DNA of 64,000 nucleotides from Rhizobium leguminosarum (lineage in GTDB: Bacteria; Pseudomonadota; Alphaproteobacteria; Rhizobiales; Rhizobiaceae): assembly GCF_001679785.1 (NCBI RefSeq), contig NZ_CP016286.1:1426001-1490000 (forward strand), in the 5' to 3' direction. The translations under genes and the position numbers were made by a program. Below, piece after piece: positions 45,187-54,621 of this stretch. Each line of letters begins with the position of its first letter. The first letter of the stretch is position 1. The notes beneath the pieces are model-generated. The model did no database searches, was not told the origin of the DNA, and saw only the letters and a list, made by a program, of their open reading frames with translations.

Positions 45187-46275
45187 CTATGAAGAGGTAT
45201 ATGCGCCATCGAGGATCTGCCGCGCCTCGGCCCGCGGCGCGGCGACGGAATGACGCTTGACGAGCGAGCATTCGAGCTTCGCAATGGGATAGCGCTTGCC
45301 GGGTGTACTTTCCGGGTTGAGATGTTCGATCGCCCATTGCCCCATGGCAAGATGTGGAAGGACCGAAGTCGTCAGTGGAGGGACGAGATGTCGTGAGATT
45401 TCTTCGTCGTCATAACCCACCACCGACATGTCCTGGGGAATGCGAAGCCCTGCGTCCTTGAGCGCTTCGTAGCACCCGATGGCAGTGCGGTCGTTCTGGC
45501 AGAAGATCGCGGTGGGCGGCTCTTTCAGAGCAAGCAGTTTCATCGTGGACGCATAGCCGGCACCGGCCGACCAGTCGCCTTCAATGACCAATTCAGGATC
45601 GAAGGGGATATCGGCGGTCGCCAGCGCGCGGCGATATCCCGTCAGCCGGTCCTGCGCCGCCTGCATCCAGATTTCGCCGGTGATCGTCGCGATCCGATGG
45701 TGTCCGTGCGTGATCAGATGCCGGGTGGAGCTCTGCCCGCCTGCGATTTCGCTTGGTACCACGGCGGGAAAGGCATGGTCCGCCGTATAACAGTTCAGCA
45801 GCACCGTCGGGATGCTGAGCTTGCTGACATAGGATGGAAGCTCCACCTGGCGGGTATAGATCGTCATATATATGAGCGCCGATATGCCTCCGTTCGTCAA
45901 CGCCTCGATTGCTTTCGGCTCCATGACGGGGTCACTGAGCGTCTGGGTTACCAGAAGGACATTGCCGGCGCTCCAGGAGGCTTGCCGCGCGCCTTCGATC
46001 GCAACGATCGCTTCCGGGCTGGTGGCGAGTTGATCCACGGCGAAACCGATGACGTTGTCCAGTCCCGAATAAGAGGCCTTCGTCGTATAGGTCTTCTCCA
46101 TGTAACCGAGCGCGCGCGCCGCCTCCAATACGCGATCGCGCGTCTGCTGTGAGATGCGGGTGCCGGGTGTGTCGTTGAGGACGAAGGAGACGGCCGCCTG
46201 CGAGCAGCCAGCCGCCGCGGCAATGTCCATCATCGTCACGCGCACAGGCTTATTTTGGGTCTTGGGTTTTCGCAT
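45187..46275 (-). CDS. LacI-family regulator of the sugar ABC operon
   Basis: The 362-residue product has a LacI helix-turn-helix (VTMMDIAAAAGCSQAAVSFVLND, cut here: MDIAAAAGCSQAAVSFVL) and a sugar-binding sensor domain (VIGFAVDQLATSPEAIV, HGHHRIATITGE, PTAIFCQNDRTAIGCYEAL, SVVGYDDEEISRHLVPPLTT). It is divergent from the binding-protein gene at 46624 with 348 bp between them, which hold operator-like palindromes. It probably represses that ABC operon until its sugar is present. Confidence 0.92.
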   Translation of the reverse strand: MRKPKTQNKPVRVTMMDIAAAAGCSQAAVSFVLNDTPGTRISQQTRDRVLEAARALGYMEKTYTTKASYSGLDNVIGFAVDQLATSPEAIVAIEGARQASWSAGNVLLVTQTLSDPVMEPKAIEALTNGGISALIYMTIYTRQVELPSYVSKLSIPTVLLNCYTADHAFPAVVPSEIAGGQSSTRHLITHGHHRIATITGEIWMQAAQDRLTGYRRALATADIPFDPELVIEGDWSAGAGYASTMKLLALKEPPTAIFCQNDRTAIGCYEALKDAGLRIPQDMSVVGYDDEEISRHLVPPLTTSVLPHLAMGQWAIEHLNPESTPGKRYPIAKLECSLVKRHSVAAPRAEARQILDGAYTSS

Positions 46276-46354
46276 TCGTGGAAACTGTCTCTGCTTGGGA
46301 TAACGGGTTAGGGCGATTGATCGTCGGCTTAGGTAATTAGTATTAGCATCTATC

Positions 46355-46368
46355 TGAAAGCGCTGGCA
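46355..46368. promoter_or_regulatory. LacI-type operator candidate
   Basis: TGAAAGCGCTGGCA has the LacI-family pattern: a central AGCGCT with TG...CA ends. It lies 79 bp upstream of the LacI start codon in the divergent intergenic region. Confidence 0.5.
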
Positions 46369-46397
46369 ATTGCATGAATTGTTGCAACACTATCAGT

Positions 46398-46409
46398 TAT
46401 TGGCCAATA
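46398..46409. promoter_or_regulatory. Perfect 12-bp palindrome in the divergent promoter region
   Basis: TATTGGCCAATA lies between the LacI and binding-protein genes. It is not the typical LacI-family operator, but its position suits a regulator site. Confidence 0.35.
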
Positions 46410-46623
46410 CCAGTACAAAATAGCCATCCTAGCCACCGCGCGATGAAATGTTTTGATCTGCATTGATAATACTATTTACTAATTAAATTTCTTGTATACC
46501 GTCAGGGAACGATCGGAACCTATGCCACTCGTCGCTTTGCGACGGCCCTAGGAGGGGGCGCGCATCCGGCCGGCCGTAAATCGGAAACGGGCCCGTGCAA
46601 CTGCGGCCCTCGGGAGGTATATT

Positions 46624-47586
46624 ATGAAACAGCTGAAACGCAATGCAGCCTTGTTCTTTGCCGGGTTGATGCTGAGCGCGGCGCCGATGGCCGTATCGCA
46701 TGCTGCCGACAAGCCGACACTCGCATTTGTCGTCAACGGCGCATCCGACTTCTGGAAAGCCGCAGAGGCGGGTGTGAAGAAGGCGCAGGGCGAGATGCCA
46801 GACTACCAGATGGAGCTGAAGTACCCTGAGCAGGCATCCGTCGCCGTTCAGCAGCGGCTTATGGAAGATTTGGTCAGTGCCGGCGTCAAGGGGATCATGG
46901 TTTCCGCAGTCGATCCCAAGACCCAGACGGACGGCTTGAACAAGATCGGCTCGCAGACTGCTCTCTTCACCACAGATAGCGACGCGCCGCAGACCAACCG
47001 CGTCGCCTATATCGGCTCATCGAATATCGACGCCGGCATGCAGGCCGCCGAAATCGCCAAGAAAGCGATGCCGGACGGCGGCAAATGCATCGGCTTCGTC
47101 GGCCTGCTCGGCGCCGACAATGCCAAGGAACGCATCCAGGGCATGAAGGACGGCCTGAAGGGCACGAAGATCGAGCTGACAGATGTACGAGGCGACGATA
47201 TCGACCAGACGCGCGCAAAGAAGAACGTCGAGGACGCGCTGGTGGCCAGCCCCGACGTCACCTGCATGGTCGGCTTCTACTCCTACAATACGCCGCGCAT
47301 CTATGAGGCGCTGCGCGACGCCGGCAAACTCGGCCAGATCACCGTCGTCGGCTTTGATGACGATCCGATCACGCTCGGCGGCGTCAAGGAAGGCACGGTA
47401 GCAGCGACCGTCGTGCAACAGCCGTTCGAATGGGCCCATCAAGGCATGAAGCTGATGGCTGCCTACCTCAAGGGCGACAAATCCGGCGTCCCCAGCAACG
47501 GCTTGATCATCATCCCGACGGTAATCATCGGCAAGGATGACGTTGACAAATATGCCGCCAGCCTGAAGGCCATGTCTGGAAAATAA
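46624..47586 (+). CDS. Sugar ABC transporter periplasmic binding protein (RbsB type)
   Basis: The 320-residue product has a signal peptide ending AVSHAA and a periplasmic-binding fold of the ribose type: FVVNGASDFWKAAEAGV, VSAVDPKTQTDGLNKI, GADNAKERIQGMKDGL and VVGFDDDP. ATG 46624 follows GGGAGGTATATT. It is the first gene of a three-gene operon with the ATPase (47667) and permease (49250). The ligand is a pentose or similar sugar/polyol, not resolved here. Confidence 0.92.
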   Translation: MKQLKRNAALFFAGLMLSAAPMAVSHAADKPTLAFVVNGASDFWKAAEAGVKKAQGEMPDYQMELKYPEQASVAVQQRLMEDLVSAGVKGIMVSAVDPKTQTDGLNKIGSQTALFTTDSDAPQTNRVAYIGSSNIDAGMQAAEIAKKAMPDGGKCIGFVGLLGADNAKERIQGMKDGLKGTKIELTDVRGDDIDQTRAKKNVEDALVASPDVTCMVGFYSYNTPRIYEALRDAGKLGQITVVGFDDDPITLGGVKEGTVAATVVQQPFEWAHQGMKLMAAYLKGDKSGVPSNGLIIIPTVIIGKDDVDKYAASLKAMSGK

Positions 47587-47592
47587 CCCTCC

Positions 47593-47624
47593 TTCGCGGC
47601 GGGGGCAGTTGCCGCCGCCGCGAA
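47593..47624 (+). terminator. Intercistronic hairpin after the binding-protein gene
   Basis: Arms TTCGCGGCGG and CCGCCGCGAA pair perfectly (10 bp) around a 12-nt loop, six bases past the binding-protein stop. No T-run follows. Such hairpins between binding-protein and ATPase genes usually protect the upstream mRNA or cause partial termination, giving more binding protein. Confidence 0.65.
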
Positions 47625-47666
47625 AGACGTTGTCATGCCGACAGTATTGGCAGCCATGGACAGGCG

Positions 47667-49208
47667 ATGAACCACAGCTCCGACATCCCGTCACCGAACG
47701 CGCTTGCAACGCCATTCCTTTCGCTTTCCGGCGTTGGCAAGACCTATCCGGGCGTCGTTGCGCTTGAGGGCCTGTCGATCGACATCATACCGGGTGAGGT
47801 CATCGGCCTTGTCGGCGAGAACGGGGCTGGAAAATCGACGTTGATGAAGATTCTCGGCGGCGTGATCGCACCCGACCGAGGCACGATTCTGCTCGACGGC
47901 GCAGAGCTTCGTTTCCTCACTGTGGAATCGAGCATCGCATCCGGCATCGCCTTCGTACACCAGGAACTCAATCTCTTTGAGAATCTTGACGTTGCTGCCA
48001 ATATCTTCCTGGGCCGCGAGCCGCTGAAGGCCGGACCTCTCAAGCTCGTCGATCGCAATCGGCTGCGAGACATGGTGAAGCCGCTCTTGAAGCGGGTAGG
48101 GGCTCATTTTTCCGCCGACATACCCGTGGCATCGCTTTCCCTTGCCGAGCAGCAGATGGTGGAAATCGCCAAGGCGCTGTCCATCAACGCCAGGCTCGTC
48201 ATCTTTGACGAACCCACGTCCAGCCTGCCGCTGGCGGAAACCGAGCGTCTCCTGAGCATTATCAAATCGCTGAAAGCCGATGGCATCAGTGTGGTTTTCA
48301 TCTCGCATCGCCTCCACGAGGTTGAGCGCGTCGCGGACCGGGTCGTAGTCCTGCGCGACGGCACGCTTGTGGGTACGCTTGCCAAGAAAGACATCGGTCA
48401 CGACCAGATGGTCAAGCTGATGATCGGCCGGGTGCTTGCGGCCCGGACCGCAAAACCGCAGCGCTCGCCCGGCGCAGTTGCGCTGAAGGCAAGCGGCGTG
48501 CGCACCGAGGCGTATCCCGGTCGCCCCGTTGATCTGGAAATCCGGTATGGAGAAATCATGGGGCTTGCAGGTCTCGTTGGGTCGGGCCGCACCGAGCTTG
48601 CAAAAGTACTCTTCGGCATCGACCGGAGCTACGGCGGAGCCATTCTGCAGGACGGGCGGCAAATTACGATCAAGTCTGCCCGGGACGCCGTCGCTCGTGG
48701 CATTTTCCTGGTCCCGGAGGATCGCAAGCGCAACGGCATTCTTCTTGATCTCCCGATCGCCCAGAACATAAGCCTTGCCGACCTTCCCCGGCTCTCCAGC
48801 CGCTTCATGCTTTCTGCCGAGCGGGAGAGGGAGGCGGCCGAAAAGCAGCGCGTTCGCCTCGGTATCAAGGCGCCCTCCGTTACGACACGAACCGGCACTC
48901 TGTCCGGCGGCAACCAGCAGAAGGTGGTGCTTGCCAAATGGTTGTCGATGAGCCCGAGGGTGATGATTTTCGACGAGCCGACGCGCGGCATTGATATCGG
49001 CGCGAAGAACGAGATCTACGGCCTGATGCGAGCGCTTGCCGATGCCGGAGTGGCGATCCTAATGATTTCCAGCGACATGGAAGAGGTGATCGGCGTTTCT
49101 GACCGCATCGCCGTCATGCACGAAGGCCAGATCGCCGGCATACTGGAAGAGGACGAAATCAGCCAGGAAAGCGTCCTTTTGCTTGCTGTCGGCAAACGGG
49201 TAAAATAG
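47667..49208 (+). CDS. Sugar ABC transporter ATPase with two nucleotide-binding domains (RbsA type)
   Basis: The 513-residue product contains two ABC domains. The N-terminal one has Walker A GENGAGKSTL, signature-like LSLAEQQMVEIAKAL and Walker B VIFDEPT. The C-terminal one has a degenerate Walker A (GLVGSGRTEL), a good signature LSGGNQQKVVLAKWL and Walker B MIFDEPTRGIDIGAK. This is the usual RbsA/MglA/XylG layout, in which the second site is catalytically weak. Confidence 0.94.
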   Translation: MNHSSDIPSPNALATPFLSLSGVGKTYPGVVALEGLSIDIIPGEVIGLVGENGAGKSTLMKILGGVIAPDRGTILLDGAELRFLTVESSIASGIAFVHQELNLFENLDVAANIFLGREPLKAGPLKLVDRNRLRDMVKPLLKRVGAHFSADIPVASLSLAEQQMVEIAKALSINARLVIFDEPTSSLPLAETERLLSIIKSLKADGISVVFISHRLHEVERVADRVVVLRDGTLVGTLAKKDIGHDQMVKLMIGRVLAARTAKPQRSPGAVALKASGVRTEAYPGRPVDLEIRYGEIMGLAGLVGSGRTELAKVLFGIDRSYGGAILQDGRQITIKSARDAVARGIFLVPEDRKRNGILLDLPIAQNISLADLPRLSSRFMLSAEREREAAEKQRVRLGIKAPSVTTRTGTLSGGNQQKVVLAKWLSMSPRVMIFDEPTRGIDIGAKNEIYGLMRALADAGVAILMISSDMEEVIGVSDRIAVMHEGQIAGILEEDEISQESVLLLAVGKRVK

Positions 49209-49249
49209 CGGCTGCGGCTAATATAGTAAGTATCGGGGATGGATCTCGA

Positions 49250-50275
49250 ATGATCAAAAAAGATCTCGGACTGCTGCTTTTGATCGTCGTCGTCGGCATC
49301 GTCGTCGCCATCATCAATCCGCGCTTCCTGCTGCCGATCAACCTGGCCAACACCGCCAACCTGATCGGCCTGTTCGGTATCCTGTCGATCGGCCAGGCCT
49401 TTGTCATCATTACAGGCGGTATCGAGCTTTCCGTCGGCTCGCTGGTGGCGCTTCTTGGCGTGCTGTTCGTCGATTTCATCGCGGTCCAGGACATGTCATG
49501 GATGCTGGCGCTGCCGCTCATCCTCGCGCTCGGCGCGGTCATAGGCGCCGTCCACGGTTGGCTGATCACCCGGCTCAACCTGCAGCCCTTCGTCGTCACC
49601 CTCTGCGGCCTCCTGATTTATCGTGGGGCAGCGCGCTTCTATACGGCTGACGGAACCGCGGGTTTTGCTTTCGGCCAGAATTTTCCCGACCTCGAATTCC
49701 TGACCGCCGGACGGTTTTACGGCGTTCCCAACACTTTCATCGCCCTCGTCATCATTGCCGTGGTCATGTGGATCATGCTGCATCGCTCTGTTTTCGGGCG
49801 TTATCTTTACGCGATCGGGAAGAACGAGGAGGCGGCCCGCTATTCCGGTATCCGTACCGGCCGCATGGTCATGTCGGCCTATGTCATCTGCGGGCTGCTG
49901 ACGGCGCTTTCGGCGATTTATTTCGCCATGTACACGCGCTCGATCTCGCCGGCGAGCCATGGTCAGTTCTACGAACTCTACGCAATTGCTGCTGCCGTAC
50001 TTGGCGGTTTTTCGCTCCGCGGCGGCGAGGGATCGATCGTCGGCGTCGTGCTGGGCACGGTCCTGCTCCAGGAGTTGCAGAATCTCGTGAATCTCCTTGG
50101 TATCCCTTCGTCGTTGAATTTCGCTGTCATGGGTGGCGTGATCCTCATCGGCGTCCTGATCGACCAACAATGGCACGCGATCCGCGCAAAGCGCCGCATT
50201 GTCTCGGCCGCCCGGCAGACCGAAACCCGTCTTTCGAACGAAGGCAGTTTGCCAGTGGTTGCCAATCAGGACTAG
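49250..50275 (+). CDS. Sugar ABC transporter permease (RbsC type)
   Basis: The 341-residue product has about nine hydrophobic segments. Family motifs are GGIELSVGSLVALLGV near the start, GRYLYAIGKNEEAARYSGIRT in the ATPase-contact loop and AAAVLGGFSLRGGEGSIVGVVLGT near the end. It forms the homodimeric channel of the operon with the ATPase at 47667. A 5-bp tandem repeat and IS remnant begin shortly downstream. Confidence 0.93.
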   Translation: MIKKDLGLLLLIVVVGIVVAIINPRFLLPINLANTANLIGLFGILSIGQAFVIITGGIELSVGSLVALLGVLFVDFIAVQDMSWMLALPLILALGAVIGAVHGWLITRLNLQPFVVTLCGLLIYRGAARFYTADGTAGFAFGQNFPDLEFLTAGRFYGVPNTFIALVIIAVVMWIMLHRSVFGRYLYAIGKNEEAARYSGIRTGRMVMSAYVICGLLTALSAIYFAMYTRSISPASHGQFYELYAIAAAVLGGFSLRGGEGSIVGVVLGTVLLQELQNLVNLLGIPSSLNFAVMGGVILIGVLIDQQWHAIRAKRRIVSAARQTETRLSNEGSLPVVANQD

Positions 50276-50325
50276 GTCAATGGATGTGTCGTGACCTTGC
50301 CCCCGTTGAGATAAACCGTTTTGCA

Positions 50326-50350
50326 AGATCAGATCAGATCAGATCAGATC
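50326..50350. repeat. AGATC pentanucleotide repeat, 5 copies
   Basis: Five perfect head-to-tail AGATC units lie at the edge of the partial IS copy. They are prone to slippage. Confidence 0.9.
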
Positions 50351-50817
50351 GGGGCGGGTGAGGGTACCGATCCATCGATCTGAACCAGTTCCCCGAAACA
50401 GTCGCGCCGGCCACGTGGCTGGAAAACCCGCTGCTTGCGCTCTCGACGCGAGACCCAGATGCCGGCCTCGGTCATCCATTGCCGCAGCGTCTCCTTGGCG
50501 ACCGAGATCTGATGCAGTTCGATCAGCTTCTCGCGCGCCAGCGTCGGACCGAAATCCAGATAGCGCTCGCGGATGAGATCCAGCGCCGCATTGCGAAACT
50601 CCGCGCTGTGGCGCCGATTGCTCGGTCTCGATCGCTTCTTCGAAACCAGGCCGGCTGGACCATTCAGGTCATAAGCCTGCAGCAGCCTGTGGACCTGACT
50701 TCGGCTGAGCCCAAGCAGTTCTGCGGCCTGGACGACGCTCAGGCGCTGAGCGCGGATCTTCTGGACGACTTCGAGGCGATGCAACTCTTTCTGCGACATG
50801 GTGATCATAAAGGACAT
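50344..50817 (-). pseudogene. Transposase gene, N-terminal part only (internally deleted IS copy)
   Basis: The first ~150 residues are nearly identical to the intact transposase at 51130-52557 (HTH region QAAELLGLSRSQVHRLLQAY and the start of the catalytic domain, QIDGS). After QIDGS the frame runs into unrelated VPSPAPI and a stop. The catalytic core and C-terminus are lost, so it cannot be active alone. It could still bind IS ends. Confidence 0.9.
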
Positions 50818-50963
50818 GACGACTCCGACCGCTCATGGTCTCGACCAGGCTAAAGGTCGTCATCCTTGCTCCCGACGTTGACATTGACCAGCGCGTCGAG
50901 AGGCGAGACTGTCGCATCTCTAACTGGCCCAACTGTCGCATTACTAAATAGCCGCTACAGACA
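50351..50963. mobile_element. Internally deleted copy of the IS at 50965-52703
   Basis: The segment 50368-50963 matches the right part of the intact IS (about 52108-52703) with a few percent divergence, including the right end GCCGCTACAGACA. The short GGGGCGGGTGAGG at 50351-50363 also appears at 51074-51086 near the left end of the intact copy, so this may be a left-end and right-end fusion with the middle deleted. It abuts the intact copy with one base between. Confidence 0.7.
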
Positions 50964-50964
50964 T

Positions 50965-52703
50965 TGTCAAAGCTGATTAGATGCGCGACGCTGTCAGCCG
51001 GTTAGAAACGCGACACTTGCGCTTCGGATTAGCCGCCGATCCGACCGGCTGGACCGGGTTGCAAGGGAGGAGCGGGGGCGGGTGAGGAACACCCTTCGGC
51101 TTTAGCTTTGAGACTATGAGTGCAGGCGATCATTCCGCGGCCTCCATGCGCGCCAGCGCCTTCTGCCTTTTTGCGATGACCTCCGGATCATTCATGAAGT
51201 CCGTCCGCCGGCCAGGCTTGCGGCCACGCTTCTGATAACCATTGCCCTGGCTGCCATCGGGAATACCGAACATATGATCCGTCTGGCCGGTGCGGCGAGG
51301 GCCGCTCTTACTGCGCTGCTGTTCCCGCCCAGCCTGCAGCTCGGCGACGACGGAAAGCATGTCGTCGAGACGCTTGTTCTCGACAACCTCTGCCCGGTGG
51401 ACCGACCGCAATGTATCGAAGGTTCTGTAGGGCAGGGTGAAGCTCTCGTGCATGATCTCGAGGCGGCCGTCCGGGTAGTCGCAGACAACGACCTTCTTTC
51501 CCGCCAGCCCTCTGGCCCGCTCCGTCGGATCGAGAATGAACAAGACCTTGTCGTAACGGAGCGTCAGGGACTGCGACAGTGTGCGGACTTCCTTGCGGCA
51601 CATGGCGCCATCGAGATTCTCATGCGCGGCAAGCGGCCGGTGCATGTCCTTCGGATTGCGTGGCGGTTTGCCAAAACGGGAATTGAAATCCGCAATGAAT
51701 TCTGATGCATAGCCGTTGGCCGCCTCGATCGTATCGATGCCGCGAAGCCGCATCTCCTTGACCAGCCGGTCCTGCAGCGTCTGGTTGGCGCGTTCCACAC
51801 GGCCCTTTGCCTGCGGAGTATTGGCGCAGATGATGTCGATGTTCAGCTCATAAAGCGCACGACCAAACTGCGTCAGGCCGCTCGTGCGGTCTTTCTCCGA
51901 CGCATGGGTCGAACGAAAGACACCATGCTTGTCGCTGTAGAAGGCCAGAGGTTTACCCCATTGCTGCAGATAAGCCTTTGTCGCATGCAGGTAGTCGAAC
52001 GTGTTCTCTGACCCAGCGAACCGCAGATGCAGCAACTTGCCGGTGGCGTCATCGATATAGACAAGCAGGGCGCATTTGGGACCACGGTTCTCAAACCACC
52101 AGTGATGCGATCCATCGATCTGCACGAGTTCGCCGAAACAGTCGCGCCGGCCGCGCGGCTGGAAAACCCGCTGCTTACGCTCACGCCGCGAGATCCAGAT
52201 GCCGGCCTCGGTCATCCATTGCCGCAGCGTCTCCTTGGCGACCGAGATCTGATGCAGTTCCATCAGCTTCTCGCGCGCCAGCGTCGGACCGAAATCCAGA
52301 TAGCGCTCCCGGATCAGATCCAGCGCCGCATTGCGAAACTCCTCGCTGTGGCGCCGGTTGCTCGGCTGTGATCGCTTCTTGGAAACAAGGCCGGCTGGAC
52401 CATTCCGGTCATAAGCCTGCAGCAGCCGATGGACCTGACTTCGACTGAGGTCGAGCAGTTCGGCGGCCTGGACGACGCTCAGGCGCTCGTCACGAATCTT
52501 CTGGATAACTTCGAGGCGATGCAATTCTTTCTGCGACATGGTGATCATAAAGGACATGACGACTCCGACCGCTCATGGTCTCGACCAGGCTGAAGATCGT
52601 CATCCTTGCTCCCGACGTTGGCATTGACCAGTGCGTAGAGAGGCGAGACTGTCGCATCTCTAACTGGCCCAACTGTCGCATTACTAAATAGCCGCTACAG
52701 ACA
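50965..52703. mobile_element. Complete IS, ISNCY/IS1202-like group
   Basis: The ends read TGTCAAAGC...TTAGATGCGCGAC on the left and, reversed, TGTCTGTAGC...TTAGTAATGCGAC on the right. Several copies of TGTCGCAT...CTAA lie just inside each end. They are likely transposase binding sites. One transposase gene fills most of the element. No target duplication is seen, as the left neighbour is another IS copy. Confidence 0.75.
51130..52557 (-). CDS. IS transposase (rve/DDE type, ISNCY-like)
   Basis: The 475-residue protein begins MSFMITMSQKELHRLEV, followed by an HTH (VVQAAELLDLSRSQVHRLLQAYD) and a linker. The DDE catalytic residues are in LVQIDGSHHWWF (Asp), AFYSDKHGVFRS (Asp) and KGRVERANQTLQDRLVKE (Glu). 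The C-terminus is basic with a proline/glycine-rich linker. All motifs are intact, so it may be active. A truncated relative lies just to the left. Confidence 0.92.
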   Translation of the reverse strand: MSFMITMSQKELHRLEVIQKIRDERLSVVQAAELLDLSRSQVHRLLQAYDRNGPAGLVSKKRSQPSNRRHSEEFRNAALDLIRERYLDFGPTLAREKLMELHQISVAKETLRQWMTEAGIWISRRERKQRVFQPRGRRDCFGELVQIDGSHHWWFENRGPKCALLVYIDDATGKLLHLRFAGSENTFDYLHATKAYLQQWGKPLAFYSDKHGVFRSTHASEKDRTSGLTQFGRALYELNIDIICANTPQAKGRVERANQTLQDRLVKEMRLRGIDTIEAANGYASEFIADFNSRFGKPPRNPKDMHRPLAAHENLDGAMCRKEVRTLSQSLTLRYDKVLFILDPTERARGLAGKKVVVCDYPDGRLEIMHESFTLPYRTFDTLRSVHRAEVVENKRLDDMLSVVAELQAGREQQRSKSGPRRTGQTDHMFGIPDGSQGNGYQKRGRKPGRRTDFMNDPEVIAKRQKALARMEAAE

Positions 52704-53246
52704 TGCATCGCATAAGATAGATTATGGAACTTGTGGATGCCGTTTGATTACAATGATGTAGAACCGGAGCAAAGACCGGATTATTAGGAACGAAAGACAC
52801 AAGTTCGGAACGTGCGTCCGGATTACGGTAAGCCGAGCAAAATTATTCCGTCTCCAATGTTCATAGGTTGTCTGCAGGCCAAGCAAAAGACAACGGCGAA
52901 TTTCCGCCACTCTCGGCCACACGACGTATATCTTCCGGTTGCCGGGCATGCGCGTAGACGAACCGATGCGAAAGCCGATGACAGAGAATATTCCGGATCG
53001 TGGTGGTCAGTCACGATTGGTTACGTCGCGAGACTGCGATCAGTGATAAGGCAGTTTGACCGACCCGCGGAGAGAATGGCCTTGAACTTTTCATCAGGAC
53101 GTTCGCCGAAGCAAAACCTTGGCTCAAAGACCCCGAACGATGTGAGAAGTCGACGGACCGCGCTCTCGCTTCGATCCCGACAATTCGGCCTTGCGCCGAT
53201 GGCGAACCCAATCAATCATCGATGAGACGCAGTCGCATCCCTAGCA
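52704..53246. other. About 0.54 kb without a supportable gene
   Basis: Open frames here are short, on several strands, with no ribosome site, domain or amino-acid bias of real genes. The composition is less GC-rich than the backbone. Probably remnant DNA between IS insertions. Confidence 0.45.
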
Positions 53247-53711
53247 ATGACATCCATGAATGAACTCTTTGCGGCAATCGCGCGACCTGGTGCGCTTGAG
53301 CGCATCAAGGAGCACGTCTCTTATCTCCAGGCCGTTAGCAGCGCTATCAAAGAATTCCGAACGTCGTTCGCGTTAGCCTTCGACGCCAATGCCGCTCTGC
53401 GGCGAAGCAGTCGGCGCCAGGTCGCTACAGAGCTTGATTCCGTACTCCACAGGCTTTCGATAACGCACCCAACACCCGATCCAGAGACGTTGTGGGATCA
53501 AAAATTCCGCAAAACGAAATGGAATAGTTGGGCGAGACTTCAGGCTGTCTCAAGTGGGCTCGAGATCATCGGCTCTATGGTACTGTCCGTTATCGACGAG
53601 CACGGGTCGGTGCCCCCTCTCCCATTGGTCGCTCAAGCTCGACTAACTGCGATCAAATTGATCACATCGACACTGTTATCGCTAATCGAGGATATGCAAG
53701 AGGCCAAATAG
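53247..53711 (+). CDS. Hypothetical helical protein
   Basis: The 154-residue product looks mostly helical (LERIKEHVSYLQAVSSAIKEF, RSSRRQVATELDSVLHRL) with a hydrophobic but not membrane-like C-terminal part (LVAQARLTAIKLITSTLLSLIEDM). An internal Met at 53256 is an alternative start. No ribosome site is clear. No family is recognised. It lies in low-density accessory DNA. Confidence 0.45.
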   Translation: MTSMNELFAAIARPGALERIKEHVSYLQAVSSAIKEFRTSFALAFDANAALRRSSRRQVATELDSVLHRLSITHPTPDPETLWDQKFRKTKWNSWARLQAVSSGLEIIGSMVLSVIDEHGSVPPLPLVAQARLTAIKLITSTLLSLIEDMQEAK

Positions 53712-53822
53712 CAATCGACGATCCGGTGACCGCAGATGTAAGCGATAAAAGGAGCGGGACATCGAGAACTGTCTGAAGTCGACAATCCCCTGGATTGCTG
53801 GCTCGGGCCATCCAACGTCAAC

Positions 53823-54251
53823 CTAAGCCAACTCTCTAAAAGTCACGGAATATCGGAGGTTATCCACGGGCGGGATCGAGTGTTCCCATACCGTCCTGGC
53901 TGGGCCAGATAGCAGATAAACGGAGCCGGGCTCGGCCGTGAGTGAATAACGCTCCCACTTCGCACCGTGCCGAACCCGCAGGCGGAACGTGCAGGGTGAG
54001 AGCAGCGAGATCCCCACAACGCGTCCGAAGACAGCTTTGTCGCGGTGCCATACGATGGGAGCACCGGGCTCGTATTTAGTGACCAGCGCCTGCTTCAGAT
54101 CCGCTTGCGGCATGCCAGCGAAGTTCGCCGCTAGCTCCGTAGTGGAAGTTAGACACCAAGCTAGTTCTACGTGATGCATTCCAGTTTGCGGAACGCCAAG
54201 ACGTTCAGGTCGACGTCCGCTATTTGCCGTTGACGTGCCTAGATTTAACAC
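53823..54251 (-). pseudogene. AlkB-like 2-oxoglutarate/Fe(II) dioxygenase, N-terminally truncated
   Basis: The last ~95 residues match the AlkB catalytic core of rhizobial and related proteins: ALVTKYEPGAPIVWHRDK (HxD iron ligands), VVGISLLSPCTFRLRVR, GPARTVWEHSIPPVDNLRYSVTFREL (distal His and the Arg pair binding 2-oxoglutarate; cut here as VWEHSIPP and RYSVTFREL). The ~45 residues before that do not look like AlkB, and full-length family members are about 190-210 residues. The N-terminal nucleotide-recognition lid is missing. The gene was probably broken by a rearrangement near 54150. Confidence 0.72.
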
Positions 54252-54621
54252 TCACCATTTTGAGGACGTATCCGAGCAACGCATCTATGGGCAACTACGA
54301 CGTCCAAAACCGCAGACTTTTTCCTCGCGTCATGAGCATTAGCTCCGCCCACATTTCCGAACGGACGGCTCGATTAGTTGCGCCACCGGTTTGCGCTAGA
54401 ATCCAATTATTTGCTATTTTTCCCGCGATAGCTCTGCGTCTCGGGGTCTCCGACCCCTATCCGTCCTCGTTCTTAATGAAAATCGCCGTGCTGTTTTCTA
54501 AATTGGCAGCAAGCGTTGCCATTCGTGCAAAATTCTATTGAACGCGTTGAGCTGGCGAAGACACCTGCCTACGTCGCCTCCTTAGTTCCGTATGCGCGGC
54601 GACAAACAAGGTGAGACTCGT
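54252..54621. other. No gene seen (0.37 kb)
   Basis: Only short frames with unlikely composition are present between the truncated AlkB-like gene and the second IS. Confidence 0.45.

Noticed and set aside
50326..50350. Possible CRISPR-like repeat (AGATC x5)
   Set aside because: The units are 5 bp with no spacers. It is a simple tandem repeat.
52812..53225. 137-codon plus-strand ORF after the IS
   Set aside because: Composition and lack of ribosome site or domain suggest a chance frame, with similar competing frames on the minus strand.
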